A DNA stretch of 64,000 nt from CAYYIS01 sp964470965 (lineage in GTDB: Bacteria; JAAXHH01; JABIQT01). A model generated the notes under the pieces. That model was given only the letters and a program-made list of their open reading frames with translations. It had not been told where the DNA came from and ran no database searches. Location of the stretch: the NCBI GenBank assembly GCA_964470965.1, contig CAYYIS010000016.1:25812-89811 (forward strand), written 5' to 3'. Position numbers and translations under genes: made by a program. Below, piece after piece: positions 1-8,116 of the stretch (position 1 is the stretch's first letter; each line of letters starts with the position of its first letter).

Positions 1-98
1 AAGCCGGCTGTCACGTGGAACCGTTCGATGGCGACGAGATCTGCTACAAAGGTGCTGGCGGCCCTACATGCCTGACAAGACCGGTTGAACGGGGGTAA
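1..98 (+). CDS. C-terminal end of an amidinotransferase / dimethylargininase-like protein (partial)
   Basis: Only the last 31 codons lie in the window, ending at TAA 96-98. The tail reads VEPFDGDEICYKGAGGPTCL followed by TRPVERG. A Gly-rich loop followed by a Cys and Leu-Thr just before the C-terminus is the place where the amidinotransferase/arginine deiminase/DDAH superfamily carries its nucleophilic cysteine (typical form GGG-x-HC-x-T). Here the loop is GAGGPTCLT. The superfamily is inferred from this short motif alone, so the substrate (arginine, methylarginine or other guanidine) cannot be given. It converges on the gene at 122-1441 with only 23 bases between the stops. Confidence 0.45.
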   Translation, partial: AGCHVEPFDGDEICYKGAGGPTCLTRPVERG

Positions 99-121
99 CC
101 CCAGTCGGGCACACCGGACTC

Positions 122-1441
122 TCACCTGAACTGTATGGAGAACAAATCCGCATCACGCATCACGAACCGCAGTCTAACTGGTCGTCCGGAAAGGCGGCCG
201 ATTTCGCAACCTTTGGCCCAAGAGATTGTCTGCCCGATAGAATCTCCGACAATTTCTGGGCAGTCCCCTATTCCGAAGCCCGATATCGGTTTTCCCTCTT
301 CGTCTTGGATTTCTATCCGGATGTTTCCGGTGGCGGCCGTGCTGTAATTCATGACGAGTTCGCTACCCTCAAAAATCAACGGCTTACTGGTCATTTCTCC
401 ACCTTTATAGGGAGCGTTGACGGATGCGAAACCGTCCGTTCGCAACACGTACCGGTAGCCGCTGGACGCGTGGTAGACCGACATCTCTTCCGGACCGGTA
501 GGCACCACATTCAGGGCGGCGTAATTGGACCGGTTGCCCCAGCGCTCGGGATCGGTTCCAGGCCGTATCCAGGCTTCATTGAAAGGACGCTGGTAGGCAT
601 TCGCTCCGGCGCGCGTGGTCATGAACAGAATCTCGGTAGAGGAGCCCCGTTCGGCAACGAAGCGGGTCGGCGTGGCGATGTAGATGTGTGGGGCGCGGAA
701 GTAGGGATGGGTCTGGCTCGTGTAGAGGTGTTCGCCGGGAGCATTGGGCTGTAAATCCCGACGGTTTTCCCAATGGACGAAATCACGTGAGGTCATCCGG
801 CTGACGCTACGGAGGTCACCGTGGGCGGTCACCAGAGTCCGGAAGTAGCAGACATAACAGCCCTCAGCCTCCGACCAGAACGATACGTTCTGGGAATCGA
901 ACATATAGACGCCGTTGCCTTCCTGGTATTGGGTCGGAATAACAGGCTCGGCCCGGATCTGTCGCCATTGCCGTCCGTCCGATGACGCGAACATGTAAAG
1001 ACCAGTCCAGTATACCCCGGCGAGTGCCTTGAAACGTTCGCTTGCATCTACGCCCGGACGTGTATCCAGAAATGGGGACAGGTTGTGTGTACAGCGTGTG
1101 TCTCCGAAGAGGCAGATGTTGTTCTTACCTTCGTCGTCGAACCTGTAGAGGTCCAGGTCCGGATAGGTCCATTCATGGCCGTCCCGACTTTCCGCATACC
1201 GGTAGATTTCACCGGGATTGCCGTCTTCGCCTTCTCCTTCGTAATCGGGCAGCATATCCCGGTAGTACGCGCGGTACAAGGCACCATCTTTGATCACAGT
1301 CGCATAGCCGCCCACAAATGGCCCATTGGCCATGGGCATTTTATGTGGCTGGTGGAGACGGAGTGAGGTGCCGCGCAGGTCATCGATCAGGTAATGATCT
1401 GTGAACAGTTCAAGCCGTGATCCTATGTTTTTTACAGGCAT
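122..1441 (-). CDS. Five-bladed beta-propeller protein, glycosidase-like (GH32/43/62 superfamily fold), function unknown
   Basis: A 439-residue protein without an obvious signal peptide. The sequence alternates short aromatic-rich beta strands with phrases such as YRYAESRDGHEWTYP, YMFASSDGRQWRQI and SRMTSRDFVHWENR. These are typical of the five-bladed propellers related to glycoside hydrolase families 32, 43 and 62, where an S-x-D-x-x-x-W unit marks each blade. The last 90 residues look like a separate beta-sandwich. I cannot point to a confident Asp/Glu catalytic triad, so the enzyme activity is open. The ATG at 1441 is preceded by AAGGAG nine bases upstream. It is divergent from the oxidoreductase at 1690, and the two may share a control region; such propellers often neighbour Gfo/Idh/MocA genes in sugar-scavenging bacteria. 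Confidence 0.7.
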   Translation of the reverse strand: MPVKNIGSRLELFTDHYLIDDLRGTSLRLHQPHKMPMANGPFVGGYATVIKDGALYRAYYRDMLPDYEGEGEDGNPGEIYRYAESRDGHEWTYPDLDLYRFDDEGKNNICLFGDTRCTHNLSPFLDTRPGVDASERFKALAGVYWTGLYMFASSDGRQWRQIRAEPVIPTQYQEGNGVYMFDSQNVSFWSEAEGCYVCYFRTLVTAHGDLRSVSRMTSRDFVHWENRRDLQPNAPGEHLYTSQTHPYFRAPHIYIATPTRFVAERGSSTEILFMTTRAGANAYQRPFNEAWIRPGTDPERWGNRSNYAALNVVPTGPEEMSVYHASSGYRYVLRTDGFASVNAPYKGGEMTSKPLIFEGSELVMNYSTAATGNIRIEIQDEEGKPISGFGIGDCPEIVGDSIGQTISWAKGCEIGRLSGRPVRLRFVMRDADLFSIQFR

Positions 1442-1495
1442 CTGACAGAGCTCCTTGAGATGATATTCTTAGGGTATTTCGCTGATTAGAGGGAC

Positions 1496-1520
1496 TGTCA
1501 TACCCAAAACGAGGATGACA
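1496..1520. promoter_or_regulatory. Inverted repeat in a divergent control region (possible operator)
   Basis: TGTCAT at 1496-1501 and ATGACA at 1515-1520 are perfect inverse copies separated by 13 bases. They lie in the 248-base divergent spacer between the propeller gene (start 1441) and the oxidoreductase (start 1690). Half-sites of 6 bases with this spacing fit a dimeric regulator, but six-base repeats also arise by chance. Confidence 0.2.
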
Positions 1521-1689
1521 TGCGGGAATAATAGCATTTTGCCCCGATTTCCACAAGTTTTTATAAATGCCAAACGTTCAACCGATCGCCGCTTTTTTTG
1601 TTGCTTCGCTCCTGCGATACCTGTATAGTCCACCAATGTCTCAAAGAGGTATCGAATGTAAGCTTTAACAAGGATCTCAGGATCTCCTC

Positions 1690-2712
1690 ATGAATACCTA
1701 TCGTGTCGGATTTTTGGGCTGTGGCGGCATCGCGCGGGCGCATGCATTAGGGTATCAGGCGGTGCAGAACGCACGGATCGAATTGGTTGCCGGGTCGGAC
1801 ATCAATCCGGAGGGCGAGAAAGCACAGCGACTGGCGGATGAGTACGGTATAAGGCTGTATGCCGACCATCAGGATATGCTGGATAGCGAGCAGCTTGACC
1901 TGATTAGCATTTGCACGTGGCCCAGAGGGCACTGTGAAGCCACGATCGCGGCGGCGGATTACGGCGCAAAGGGGATTATGTGTGAGAAGCCTATGGCGGT
2001 GAATCTGGAGGAGGCGGACCGAATGCTGGCGGCCGCCGACGCGTCGGGCACCGTGCTGGCAATAGGACACGCTCATCGGTTCAGTCCCCAAGCGGAACTG
2101 GCCCGGGAGCTGATTCAGAAGGGCGAAATCGGCACGGTTTCTATGATCTGGGGCCACTGCTCGCTGGACTTGATGAACAACGGAACACACGTGATTGACC
2201 TGGTCAACTACCTGAACGGCGATGTGGCAGCCGAATGGGTCATGGGGCAGATTGACCGCAGCAGGAGGCGAGAGGGACGCGGGAACCATCCGGACATGGT
2301 GATCGAGGACATGGCGGTGGGACGGGTCGGTTACAAAAACGGCGTGGTTGGCCTGATCGAACTGGGCGATCGGGCGCACCAGGCGTATCAGTTTCATATC
2401 GTCGGCTCGGACGGTGTCATCAATGTAAATACGCCCGATGGACCGCCGTTGAGGATATTGTCAGGCTCACGCAGTGGAGGCTGGCACGCGCCGGAACTGC
2501 CGGAGGTATTCTCGTTTAGAGCAGAACTCGAAGAGCTAATCGAATCGGTCGAAGGCCGAAAAGAACATCGGTGTTCGGGCCCTAAAGGCCGAGCTACACT
2601 TGAAATAATCATGGCCATCTTTGAATCTTCCGCCCGGCATGGCCTGGTGGAGTTACCAATTGACGTAAGGGATTTTCCCCTCGAACGTATGATAAGGGAA
2701 GGCATGGTATAG
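1690..2712 (+). CDS. Gfo/Idh/MocA family NAD(P)-dependent oxidoreductase
   Basis: 340 residues, normal length for the family. The N-terminal Rossmann motif is visible at residues 6-12 (GFLGCGGIA), and the family EKP motif is intact in MCEKPMAVNLEEAD near residue 98, where the Lys normally acts in catalysis. The C-terminal alpha/beta domain carries GTHVIDLVNYLNGD, the usual substrate-site Asp/His segment. Members oxidise or epimerise sugar, inositol or deoxy-sugar hydroxyls; the substrate cannot be told from sequence. The ATG at 1690 is preceded by AGGATCTCCTC. It is one of three members in the window (others at 12742-13827 and 47542-48522), and they are not close duplicates. The next gene begins 71 bases downstream. 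Confidence 0.9.
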   Translation: MNTYRVGFLGCGGIARAHALGYQAVQNARIELVAGSDINPEGEKAQRLADEYGIRLYADHQDMLDSEQLDLISICTWPRGHCEATIAAADYGAKGIMCEKPMAVNLEEADRMLAAADASGTVLAIGHAHRFSPQAELARELIQKGEIGTVSMIWGHCSLDLMNNGTHVIDLVNYLNGDVAAEWVMGQIDRSRRREGRGNHPDMVIEDMAVGRVGYKNGVVGLIELGDRAHQAYQFHIVGSDGVINVNTPDGPPLRILSGSRSGGWHAPELPEVFSFRAELEELIESVEGRKEHRCSGPKGRATLEIIMAIFESSARHGLVELPIDVRDFPLERMIREGMV

Positions 2713-2783
2713 ACAGAACATTCTGCAATTCAGTTGTGGTTTTTGGATAATCCGCCGATCCGTTAAAATATAAAGAGGTTTAC

Positions 2784-4874
2784 GTGTCAGAACCTGAATT
2801 TACCAATAGATTGATCCACGAAACGAGTCCCTATCTCCAGCAGCATGCCCACAATCCGGTTGACTGGTATCCGTGGGGGGAGGAAGCTCTGGACAAGGCA
2901 CGGACTGAGGACCGGCCGATTATGCTGTCAATCGGTTATTCCGCATGTCACTGGTGTCATGTGATGGAGCATGAGTCGTTCGAGAATCCCCAGATAGCGG
3001 GGGAAATGAACGAACATTTTATCAATATCAAGGTGGACCGTGAAGAGCGGCCCGATCTAGATGACATCTACATGAACGCGGTGACCACCATGACGGGCAG
3101 CGGCGGGTGGCCCATGACGGTGTTCCTTACACCTGCGCTGAAGCCGTTCTACGGCGGCACGTATTTTCCTCCCGACGACAGGTATGGACGCCCCGGGTTT
3201 CCACGGATCCTGATGGCGGTCTCCCAATTCTATAGGGATAGGCGGGCGGATGCGGAGGAGCAGGGCAACAAACTCCAGGAGCGCTTGGCAGAATTCGCGC
3301 AGTTTACGTCAACAGTCGACAAGATAAACACCCCCCTGCTCGATGAAGCCCAAGACGAGATCGAAGGTAATTTTGACCGGGTAAACGGCGGTTTCGGTAC
3401 ACAGCCCAAATTTCCCGGTTCCATGAGTCTGGCGTTTTGTCTCCGGGAACATGTGCGTACCGGCAAACAGACATTACTGGATGTGGTGACTACCAGTCTG
3501 AGAAAGATGGGCCACGGCGGTATTTATGACCAGTTAGGCGGCGGTTTCCACCGATATTCGGTGGATGCGGAATGGCTGATCCCACACTTTGAAAAAATGC
3601 TGTATGACAACGCCCTGCTGATGCGGACTTATATCGAGGCCTATCAGTTCAACAAGAACCCGATGTTCCACAGGATAATAGAAGAGACTGCCCAGTATAT
3701 CATCCGTGAGATGCTGCAACCGGGTGGCGGCTTCTATGCGACTCAGGATGCGGACAGTGAAGGCGAGGAAGGTAAGTTCTTCGCATGGTCCCCCGAGGAA
3801 ATCCTCGAGGCGCTCGGGGAAGAGGATGGCAAGCTGTTCTGCCGGTATTACGGGGTGGATGAAGGGGGGAACTTTGAGCACGGCAAGAGTGTCCTGCATG
3901 TTAACGTAGCCATCGACCCGCTCGCCGCCCACCTCAACGTGGATTCGGATCATTTTCGCAAGGTGTTGACCGAAGGTCGGGGCAAGCTGTTCGCTCTTAG
4001 GGAACAACGAGTGAAACCAGACCGGGACGACAAAATCCTGACCGACTGGAACGCGCTGATGATCGGCAGTCTGGCCCAGGCGTACATGGTGCTGGGAAAC
4101 AGAGCCTACCTGCGGGCGGCTGAAGGGTCAATGCGGTTCATTCTGGATACCTTGTACAAAGACGGCCGCCTGCTCCACGTCTATAAAGACGGCATCGCCA
4201 AGCTAAACGGATATCTGGACGACTACGCCTTCACCATCGGTGCGCTGATCGACCTCTATGAAGCCACGTTTGAGCCCTCCTGGCTGGAAACCGCCCTGTC
4301 GCTCAATGATACGATGAACGAACAGTTCTGGGATGACAAGGACGGCGCATACTTTTTCGCCAGTGCGGACCACGAACGGCTTATCGTCCGCTCGAAGAAT
4401 CCGTACGATAACGCGGTCCCCTCCGGTAACTCAGTCGCGGTGCACAACCTTCTCCGCCTGTCGGCCTACACCGGCCGTTCCGATCTAAGGGACAAGGCGG
4501 AGCGCACGCTGATCGTGTTCCATGATATGATAAAAGCGTCTCCCGGCGGATTTGGTCAGTTGCTGTGCGGCCTGGCTTGGCTGCAGCATGGCGGACAGGA
4601 AATCGCGGTCATCGGTTCTCCCGACGACGAGAACACCATTGCGATGCTCTCGGTTATCCGTCAGAAATTTCGGCCCTACATGGTGGTGGCTCTGTATGAC
4701 CCTCTCTCCGCCACCCAGGCACCTGCCGACCTAATTCCTCTATTGGCAGACCGGCCGCAGGTGGACGGTAAACCGACTGTGTATGTCTGCCGTAATTTCG
4801 TGTGCCAGCGTCCGGTGACTACAGTGGAGGAATTGGAAGAAGCGCTTGCACGAACGCATCAAGGTGAAGTATAG
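2784..4874 (+). CDS. Thioredoxin-domain protein of the YyaL / SPATA20 (DUF255) family
   Basis: 696 residues, the usual size for the family. The N-terminus NRLIHETSPYLQQHAHNPVD followed by WYPWGEEAL is a family signature, and residues 52-60 hold SACHWCHVM with a CxxC motif in a thioredoxin-like fold. The rest is an alpha/alpha-barrel-like region resembling N-acyl-glucosamine epimerase or cellobiose epimerase folds (for example GGIYDQLGGGFHRYSVD, WLIPHFEKMLYDNALL). The biochemical role of the family is poorly defined; it is widespread and may be redox-linked. The start is GTG at 2784, with AGAGG eight bases upstream. The downstream M28-AAC(3) gene starts four bases after this stop, so the two are probably co-transcribed. 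Confidence 0.92.
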   Translation: MSEPEFTNRLIHETSPYLQQHAHNPVDWYPWGEEALDKARTEDRPIMLSIGYSACHWCHVMEHESFENPQIAGEMNEHFINIKVDREERPDLDDIYMNAVTTMTGSGGWPMTVFLTPALKPFYGGTYFPPDDRYGRPGFPRILMAVSQFYRDRRADAEEQGNKLQERLAEFAQFTSTVDKINTPLLDEAQDEIEGNFDRVNGGFGTQPKFPGSMSLAFCLREHVRTGKQTLLDVVTTSLRKMGHGGIYDQLGGGFHRYSVDAEWLIPHFEKMLYDNALLMRTYIEAYQFNKNPMFHRIIEETAQYIIREMLQPGGGFYATQDADSEGEEGKFFAWSPEEILEALGEEDGKLFCRYYGVDEGGNFEHGKSVLHVNVAIDPLAAHLNVDSDHFRKVLTEGRGKLFALREQRVKPDRDDKILTDWNALMIGSLAQAYMVLGNRAYLRAAEGSMRFILDTLYKDGRLLHVYKDGIAKLNGYLDDYAFTIGALIDLYEATFEPSWLETALSLNDTMNEQFWDDKDGAYFFASADHERLIVRSKNPYDNAVPSGNSVAVHNLLRLSAYTGRSDLRDKAERTLIVFHDMIKASPGGFGQLLCGLAWLQHGGQEIAVIGSPDDENTIAMLSVIRQKFRPYMVVALYDPLSATQAPADLIPLLADRPQVDGKPTVYVCRNFVCQRPVTTVEELEEALARTHQGEV

Positions 4875-4878
4875 CCTC

Positions 4879-7560
4879 ATGGTCCCACTCTCCATACAAT
4901 CCTTCTGCAAAACGGTGCTACCGCTGATCCATCAGGAAACCGATGGCAACCGGATCCTGGAAGACGCAGCCACGATCGTCGAGACAGATCGATGGAATTC
5001 ATTTGACCGATTCCACGATACCACCAGAACACTTGTAGAGCGATATGAATCAAGCGGTGCCCAAACGGAAGTGTACGAAGTCCAAACCGGTGGAGCAATC
5101 GACACCGGCCGGTGGATCATCCAGGAGGCCTCGGACATACTGAACGCCACAGTGGATATCGTCTCGCCGATTAAACAACAGTTACTGGACTATCAGAAAA
5201 ATCCCTGGCATGCGATTCAGTGGACGGGCGGCACGTCGCGGGACGGAGTTACGTGCGAACTCGTGATCGTGGATACCATGGTGGAACTGGACCGTATACC
5301 ACGGGGAAGCCTCACCGGCAAAATGATACTTACGAAGCTGGTACCGCGCGGCCTACTCCGTAAACTTGATGACACGGGCGCTGTGGGCGTCATCACAGAT
5401 TCTCCCCAGCCCCATATGCCGGATGCGACGCCCTGGGTCAAGTTCGGCTGGGGCCAGGTGGACCGCTCGGAGGATCCGGCACGGCTTGTGGGACTGGTTT
5501 TGTCGGAGAATGAGGGCCAGAAACTACGTTGTTTGGCCATGCAGTGTGGGGTGTTGAAGCTGCATGTGCGAGTAAATGTACGCAGGTACTTGGGCACACA
5601 CGATGTGGTTAGCGGAATCGTGACCGGACGAGACGATCCCCAGGATGAAGTATGGGTCCTGGCACACAGTGCGGAACCGGGTGCCGTGGACAACGCATCA
5701 GGCGTGTCTGTCTGCCTGGAAATCGCCCGGGTACTGGAGCGGCTGATCGCAGACGGTAAAATAAAACGGCCACGCCGATCGATACGGTTTCTGAATGCCT
5801 ATGAATGCTACGGGTTTTTCCATTACATGGAACATGTCCCTCGCCTCCAGGCACCACTGGCGGGCGTGTGCCTTGACACCCTGGGCACCAAACCAGAATA
5901 CTGCGACGGCCGTTTGTCATGGCGGGCGACCATCCCCATGTCGGCTGGCTTCGTGGACCGGGTCGGTGAAAAAATGCTGCAGGCGTCTCTCGATATCAAG
6001 AACCCAGGATACACGCTGCACACCGGTGGATTCGTTTCCACTTCTGACACGCTGGCAGGAGATCCCAAATACGGGTTCCCCTGCCCCTGGCTCAACACGC
6101 ACTATCGCGAAACAGGCGTGTATCATGCCTACCACAGTTCTGCCGACACAACGGAGCTTTTGAGCCCGGACGGTCTGTCTACCTGCGCGGCCGCTGTCGC
6201 CGGGTACCTCTATTATCTGGCAGATATGGGCAGCGCGGAAGTCACCGAAATCGCCGAAATGGAGACGGAAAGAACGGTTGCCCTTCTCCAAGCGGGCGTC
6301 AAAAGCCCGAATTCCGGTCTTGGGGCATCTACCGGGCACGTGAGAGGCACATCCGGAGCGCAAGGCACCCGTATCGAGCGTTTGACCCCCACCGATGCCG
6401 TTTTCCTGCGTGAGGCCCACCGCACATCGGTCGACCGCTTGAGACGATGGCTGTGGGGTGGCGACCGCTACGCTGTTCTCACGGGAATAGCGCAGAATAA
6501 AAAATGGGTAGCCGCGGCTGCCGACTCTTTTGACAGAACCAGAAATCCCTCCGTGCCTGGGGCTGATAGGATCCCGTATCGCACAGCCTTCCTTTCCCCG
6601 TCTTTAGCCAACGTGCCGACTGAAATCGCGGAACAAATCGGATCGGCAGGACTGCCGGACTGGGCGTTGTTCTGGGCGGACGGGCATCGGACCGTCTCTG
6701 AAATAGCGTCTCTCCTATCGTGTGAGCACCAAAAGGATATCGAGCCGACGCAGGTTATCCCGTATTTCAAAGGCCTGGAGTCGCTGGGGTACGTCAAACT
6801 AATCGATCCGGAAGATCTCATACCAAAATGCCGGTTAGTGGAGGATCTCCTGGCACTCGGAGTGAAGGCAGACATGGATATAATGGTACACAGCTCACTG
6901 TCCAGCATCGGTTATGTTGCGGGTGGCGCAGATGCCGTGGTGGATGCGTTGTTGGAGGTAATCGGTCCGGGGGGTACGCTGCTGATGCCTTCGTTCAATC
7001 ACCGTGCAGCAGAGGTGTACAATCAGATGACCACTCCCACGACCAATGGTGCCATCCCAGATGCGCTTTGGCGGCGGCCCGATGCGGTCCGCAGTCTGCA
7101 TGCCACGCATCCTGTGGCGGGTATCGGTCCGAAAGCGGCGATATACTGTAACACGGAGCATGTGAACGTAGGCATCTGGGCGCCGGAGAGCCCCATCGGA
7201 CGCCTCATCCATCGCGGCGGGTACATCCTGACGCTCGGTGTGACGCATAACTTTACGACTGCCTACCACGTAGCGGAGACATCGATCCCATGCGGATGCA
7301 TTGATCCATTTGGAAACACGGATCGGATCGTTGATAGGGGCGAAGTGCGAGAGGTGCGCGGACTGGCGTTCCGGTCCGGCCTATGTCCGGTGAATCCGGA
7401 AACACTGCATGGACCGCTACGGGAACGTGGGTTGGAGCGCTTCGGCAAAGTGGCACAGGCCAATACGTCGTTGGTAAAGGCCATCGATCTGTGGAGAGTG
7501 CGTCGCGAGCATTTGACCGGGGAATGTCCGGCCTGCACCATCAGACCGAGAATCCGTTAG
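4879..7560 (+). CDS. M28-type peptidase fused to an AAC(3)-family N-acetyltransferase
   Basis: 893 residues from ATG 4879; an upstream TTG at 4846 would overlap the preceding gene. Residues 1-110 are an N-terminal cap. About 115-240 is a PA-like insert and 240-450 an M28 aminopeptidase fold, with probable zinc ligands H263, D271, E309, D333 and H419 (motifs AHSAEPGAVDNASG, AYECYG, YHSSADT). The usual second Glu of the M28 EE pair is absent (ECYG). Residues 592-645 form a small winged-helix-like module (DGHRTVSEIASLL). Residues 650-890 match aminoglycoside 3-N-acetyltransferases: VHSSLSSIGYVAGGADAVV, GPGGTLLMPSF and SPIGRLIHRGGYILTLGV. No signal peptide is visible, so it is likely cytoplasmic. 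The natural substrate is unknown, and antibiotic resistance should not be assumed because many AAC(3) relatives act on other amines. The 20042-22084 protein shares the first three modules. Confidence 0.82.
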   Translation: MVPLSIQSFCKTVLPLIHQETDGNRILEDAATIVETDRWNSFDRFHDTTRTLVERYESSGAQTEVYEVQTGGAIDTGRWIIQEASDILNATVDIVSPIKQQLLDYQKNPWHAIQWTGGTSRDGVTCELVIVDTMVELDRIPRGSLTGKMILTKLVPRGLLRKLDDTGAVGVITDSPQPHMPDATPWVKFGWGQVDRSEDPARLVGLVLSENEGQKLRCLAMQCGVLKLHVRVNVRRYLGTHDVVSGIVTGRDDPQDEVWVLAHSAEPGAVDNASGVSVCLEIARVLERLIADGKIKRPRRSIRFLNAYECYGFFHYMEHVPRLQAPLAGVCLDTLGTKPEYCDGRLSWRATIPMSAGFVDRVGEKMLQASLDIKNPGYTLHTGGFVSTSDTLAGDPKYGFPCPWLNTHYRETGVYHAYHSSADTTELLSPDGLSTCAAAVAGYLYYLADMGSAEVTEIAEMETERTVALLQAGVKSPNSGLGASTGHVRGTSGAQGTRIERLTPTDAVFLREAHRTSVDRLRRWLWGGDRYAVLTGIAQNKKWVAAAADSFDRTRNPSVPGADRIPYRTAFLSPSLANVPTEIAEQIGSAGLPDWALFWADGHRTVSEIASLLSCEHQKDIEPTQVIPYFKGLESLGYVKLIDPEDLIPKCRLVEDLLALGVKADMDIMVHSSLSSIGYVAGGADAVVDALLEVIGPGGTLLMPSFNHRAAEVYNQMTTPTTNGAIPDALWRRPDAVRSLHATHPVAGIGPKAAIYCNTEHVNVGIWAPESPIGRLIHRGGYILTLGVTHNFTTAYHVAETSIPCGCIDPFGNTDRIVDRGEVREVRGLAFRSGLCPVNPETLHGPLRERGLERFGKVAQANTSLVKAIDLWRVRREHLTGECPACTIRPRIR

Positions 7561-7617
7561 TGCCTCTTCTAACAGGTACAAAAAGGCGTTGTCGATGGGG
7601 CCCTTCAACAAATAAAA

Positions 7618-7650
7618 AACGGGCGTTGCCTTAAAAAGGCAACGCCCGTT
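7618..7650 (-). terminator. Rho-independent terminator of the cold-shock gene, shared by the converging M28-AAC(3) gene
   Basis: A perfect 13-bp stem (AACGGGCGTTGCC at 7618-7630 and its inverse at 7638-7650) closes a 7-base loop. Read on the minus strand it is followed by a run of T (GTTTTTTATT), which is a textbook terminator 23 bases after the cold-shock stop codon. On the plus strand the tail is TTTAATTT, so it may also stop transcription from the gene ending at 7560. Confidence 0.9.
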
Positions 7651-7672
7651 TAATTTAAAAACTTGAACTGAA

Positions 7673-7873
7673 TTACTTCTTAGTAACGTTTGCTGCCTGG
7701 AGACCTTTGGGGCCCTCGGCGACGTCGAACTCGACATCATCGCCTTCGCTCAGGGTTTTGAATCCATCGCCCCCGATTGCCGAATAATGCACGAAAATAT
7801 CTTCGCCGGTTTCCTGTTCGATGAAACCGAAGCCCTTCGAATCGCTGAACCATTTTACTTTTCCTTCTGCCAA
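7673..7873 (-). CDS. Cold-shock domain protein (CspA family)
   Basis: 66 residues, normal length. It is a single OB-fold with both RNA-binding motifs: KGFGFI at residues 13-18 and DIFVHYSAI around 25-33. It begins MAEGKVKWFSD like most CspA proteins. It binds single-stranded RNA/DNA and melts RNA structure, and is usually tied to cold adaptation or growth phase. A good Shine-Dalgarno (AAAGGTGG) precedes the ATG at 7873. It is flanked by a terminator at 7618-7650 and by a second hairpin upstream at 7936-7964, so it is a monocistronic unit. Whether it is cold-induced cannot be told from the sequence. Confidence 0.97.
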   Translation of the reverse strand: MAEGKVKWFSDSKGFGFIEQETGEDIFVHYSAIGGDGFKTLSEGDDVEFDVAEGPKGLQAANVTKK

Positions 7874-7935
7874 AACTTTTCACCACCTTTCGAGCTTTTT
7901 TTTTATGCCTCGCGGCATATGATATAAAATAAAAA

Positions 7936-7964
7936 AGCAAGGATCGCATGTTCTGATCCTTGCT
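7936..7964 (-). terminator. Hairpin with T-run between ketosynthase and cold-shock gene (terminator or leader attenuator)
   Basis: AGCAAGGATC (7936-7945) pairs perfectly with GATCCTTGCT (7955-7964) around a 9-base loop. On the minus strand it is followed by TTTTTTATTTT. It lies about 150 bases past the stop of the ketosynthase gene and 62 bases before the cold-shock ATG. The simplest reading is a terminator for the ketosynthase. If the csp promoter lies upstream of it, it would instead sit in the csp leader, where structured 5'UTRs are common. Confidence 0.75.
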
Positions 7965-8116
7965 GTATCGTCTTTGATGCGAATGCCAGGAGTACAGAAA
8001 CCACAAAGTGTAACAATTCTGAAAATATCGTGTTGCCGATCGTTTGTCAAGGATTTTCTTCAGGTATGTCTAGTGCGCGACTTGTTCTTGCCTGGGTATT
8101 GCTTTCTCAGAGCGTG

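Noticed and set aside
4846..4878. Upstream TTG start for the M28-AAC(3) gene
   Set aside because: It would overlap the preceding gene and add 11 residues without any conserved feature; ATG 4879 is simpler.
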